Shown here: in pieces, positions 4,993 to 6,126 of the stretch
How positions within the stretch are numbered: position 1 is the first letter of the stretch
How the letters are laid out: the number at the start of each line of letters is the position of its first letter
Assembly (NCBI GenBank): GCA_900759575.1
Contig: CAAEVU010000097.1
Coordinates: forward strand, 1 to 6,126
DNA length: 6,126 nucleotides
Direction: 5' to 3'
From: Clostridia bacterium
GTDB lineage: Bacteria > Bacillota > Clostridia > Oscillospirales > Acutalibacteraceae
The notes under the pieces: generated by a model
What the model saw: only the letters and a program-made list of their open reading frames with translations
What the model was told of the DNA's origin: nothing
Databases searched by the model: none
Program-made: the position numbers and the translations under genes

Positions 4993-5060
4993 TGGACAAT
5001 TAACCTCCTTGCTGATTGTTATTTATGACTACCCTGCGGCGCATGAGCCAGGGGGTCACA

Positions 5061-5095
5061 CAAAAGAAAACGAGCAGCAGAATTGCTCCTGCTGC
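5061..5095 (-). terminator. Intrinsic terminator after the helicase-nuclease gene
   Basis: GCAGCAG (5074-5080) and CTGCTGC (5089-5095) pair around an 8-base loop. On the minus strand the stem is followed by TCG and TTTTCTTTTG (5070-5061). It lies about 75 bases past the stop at 5170 and would separate that gene from the recombinase operon, so the recombinase needs its own promoter or read-through. I found no convincing promoter between 4993 and 5060. Confidence 0.55.
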
Positions 5096-5118
5096 CCGAA
5101 TCGGCACTGCTTCTTATC

Positions 5119-5140
5119 GGGGGTAGATTTTATCGCCCCC
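5119..5140 (-). other. GGGGG/CCCCC hairpin downstream of the helicase-nuclease gene
   Basis: GGGGG (5119-5123) and GAT (5126-5128) pair with ATC (5132-5134) and CCCCC (5136-5140) around TTT, with a small internal loop. No T-run follows on either strand, so it is not a terminator alone. It could stabilise the 3' end of the nuclease mRNA ahead of the terminator at 5061-5095. Confidence 0.4.
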
Positions 5141-5169
5141 TGCAAGTGACGGATATATGGTTATTTGAT

Positions 5170-6126
5170 TTACAATGCATTAACCGTGTCGATAAACTGG
5201 CTCATGCTCACCGCACCCGGCAAGAGGTTTTCCTCATTCTCAAACACCATGTAATAGCGGAAATTCTTGCCCGCTGCTGTGCGCCACGCTTGACCGAGTG
5301 CGATTTTCTCCCGGCTGTCATCATTTTTCAGATGTTCGCCCTTAGTTTCCGCACAGATGAGCTTGCCGCTCTGGGTCATAATCAGAATATCGGGGTAGTG
5401 CTTGATAAAGCCGTTAATTGCAAAGTCTTGACGTGCAATATTTCTGTGCCACCAGCGGACATTCGGCAGGGCGGTCAACTCCACAATCAACTTCTGTTCC
5501 AGTTTGTTCATGTCACCGTCCTCTGCTGCATACAGAGAACGGGCATATATGTCGGTATAGGTGGCAGGATGGATAGAGGGGCGCAGACGGAAATAGGGCT
5601 TGCAGACGATGCGCTCCGTTTCCAGCCACTTATCAAAGGTTTCCCGATAGTGGGCTTCCAGCAGCGTTTCAATCTTGTCACGGATCTTCGCCGCATAGCC
5701 CAGCGGGGCTTTCTCCATCGCGGTGAGTTGCGCCTTGTCCATATCGTCCACAATGCGGTTTATGTAGGCTTTCAGTTCGGCAGCGTCTACCATGTTCAGC
5801 TTGTTAAGCTGATTGAACATCATATCCTTGCATTGACGTACCCGGCTTTCCGGCGGCAGATTGTTGAACCACTCCTTGAAGTACCGCTGCTCGGCGCTCT
5901 CCATCTTGAACACCTTCGGCAAGCCGCCATCCTGCTCCCGCACGTCGATTTCACGGATTTCATCGTCTGCGGTAGCAAAATCAATATCGTATGCCTTGCC
6001 TTTGAGGGTAAAGCCCTCTGCCAGCATTTCCTTGTCCAGCAGTTCAAAAGAACCGTCCGTAAACAAAGATTGCTCAACTTTCAGGAAAAACTGCGGGATT
6101 TGCAGCGTTTCAATATCCTCCCGGAA
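5170..6126 (-). CDS. C-terminal part of a type III restriction/DEAD-DEAH helicase-nuclease protein (partial, 318 aa visible)
   Basis: The frame is open to the right edge (first visible residues FREDIETLQIPQFF), so the start and the ATPase motor are outside. A TTG at 6064-6066 is only an internal codon. The visible end matches the C-terminal region of Res-like superfamily II helicases. A mixed helical stretch (about residues 60-170) is followed by an endonuclease domain (about 205-318). In it KHYPDILI supplies the Asp (residue 246) and ICAETKGEHL supplies Glu260 and Lys262 of a PD-(D/E)XK site, with ALGQAW (Gln279) as a possible following motif. Such proteins translocate on DNA and cut it, either as the Res subunit of a type III restriction system or as an orphan on mobile elements. 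The methylase partner, if any, is not in the window. The gene ends before two hairpins (5119-5140, 5061-5095). Confidence 0.75.
   Translation of the reverse strand, partial: FREDIETLQIPQFFLKVEQSLFTDGSFELLDKEMLAEGFTLKGKAYDIDFATADDEIREIDVREQDGGLPKVFKMESAEQRYFKEWFNNLPPESRVRQCKDMMFNQLNKLNMVDAAELKAYINRIVDDMDKAQLTAMEKAPLGYAAKIRDKIETLLEAHYRETFDKWLETERIVCKPYFRLRPSIHPATYTDIYARSLYAAEDGDMNKLEQKLIVELTALPNVRWWHRNIARQDFAINGFIKHYPDILIMTQSGKLICAETKGEHLKNDDSREKIALGQAWRTAAGKNFRYYMVFENEENLLPGAVSMSQFIDTVNAL

Larger units (their letters stand above)
2861..6126 (-). mobile_element. Probable integrated element carrying the recombinase and helicase-nuclease; left border approximate, right end outside
   Basis: Everything from 3268 rightward is on one strand and is less GC-rich than the genes to the left. 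It includes a serine recombinase, a restriction-like helicase-nuclease and a small hypothetical gene. That content is typical of integrative or mobilisable elements in Clostridia. The left border is inferred from the composition change (about 2745-2860) and the repeats at 2843-2965, and could be off by 200 bases. No attachment-site copy can be confirmed because the other end is not visible. Confidence 0.5.

Noticed and set aside
5820..6077. Alternative minus frame within the helicase-nuclease gene
   Set aside because: It is a shadow frame with biased Ser/Cys/Arg composition. The 5170-6126 frame is continuous and carries the nuclease motifs.

Overview
The window looks like a chromosomal stretch from a gut-type Clostridia bacterium, probably of the Oscillospiraceae/Ruminococcaceae group. 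This rests on Gram-positive style promoters, strong GGAGG-type ribosome binding sites, short genes closed by intrinsic terminators, and the style of the proteins. The right half carries mobile DNA. The taxon is an inference from protein style, not from a marker gene.

Left part (1-2522), ordinary chromosome with fairly GC-rich, C/G-ending codons. A 58-residue hypothetical protein (44-220, minus) diverges from a cytosolic alpha/beta-hydrolase (373-1185, plus). The hydrolase has its own TTGACA-N16-GATAAT promoter and a strong terminator. Next is an M20-family, PepT-like zinc aminopeptidase (1389-2522, plus), whose 5' leader carries two consecutive inverted repeats just before the ribosome binding site. 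The two enzymes appear to be separate transcription units. Both are soluble housekeeping or salvage hydrolases with no visible shared pathway.

Middle part (2523-3267), 745 bases with no convincing protein gene. It starts with a very good extended -10 promoter (TTGAGA-N17-TATAAT) that leads into sequence able to fold but not to code. A terminator-like hairpin lies at 2811-2840 and a strong terminator at 3019-3059. The DNA becomes AT-rich near 2745 and contains short direct repeats (2843-2860, 2944-2965). I read this as a possible small RNA gene next to, or cut by, the left border of a mobile element.

Right part (3268-6126), all on the minus strand and different in base composition. In transcription order it holds the C-terminal 318 residues of a type III restriction/helicase-like protein with a PD-(D/E)XK nuclease domain (it runs off the right edge), an intrinsic terminator, a 31-codon leader ORF overlapping the next gene, a 396-residue serine recombinase without the usual zinc ribbon, and a 144-residue hypothetical protein 20 bases behind it. 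This is most simply part of an integrated genetic element: a DNA-processing or defence-type nuclease carried with a site-specific recombinase and a small accessory, possibly DNA-binding, protein. The other element end and the helicase motor domain are outside the window.
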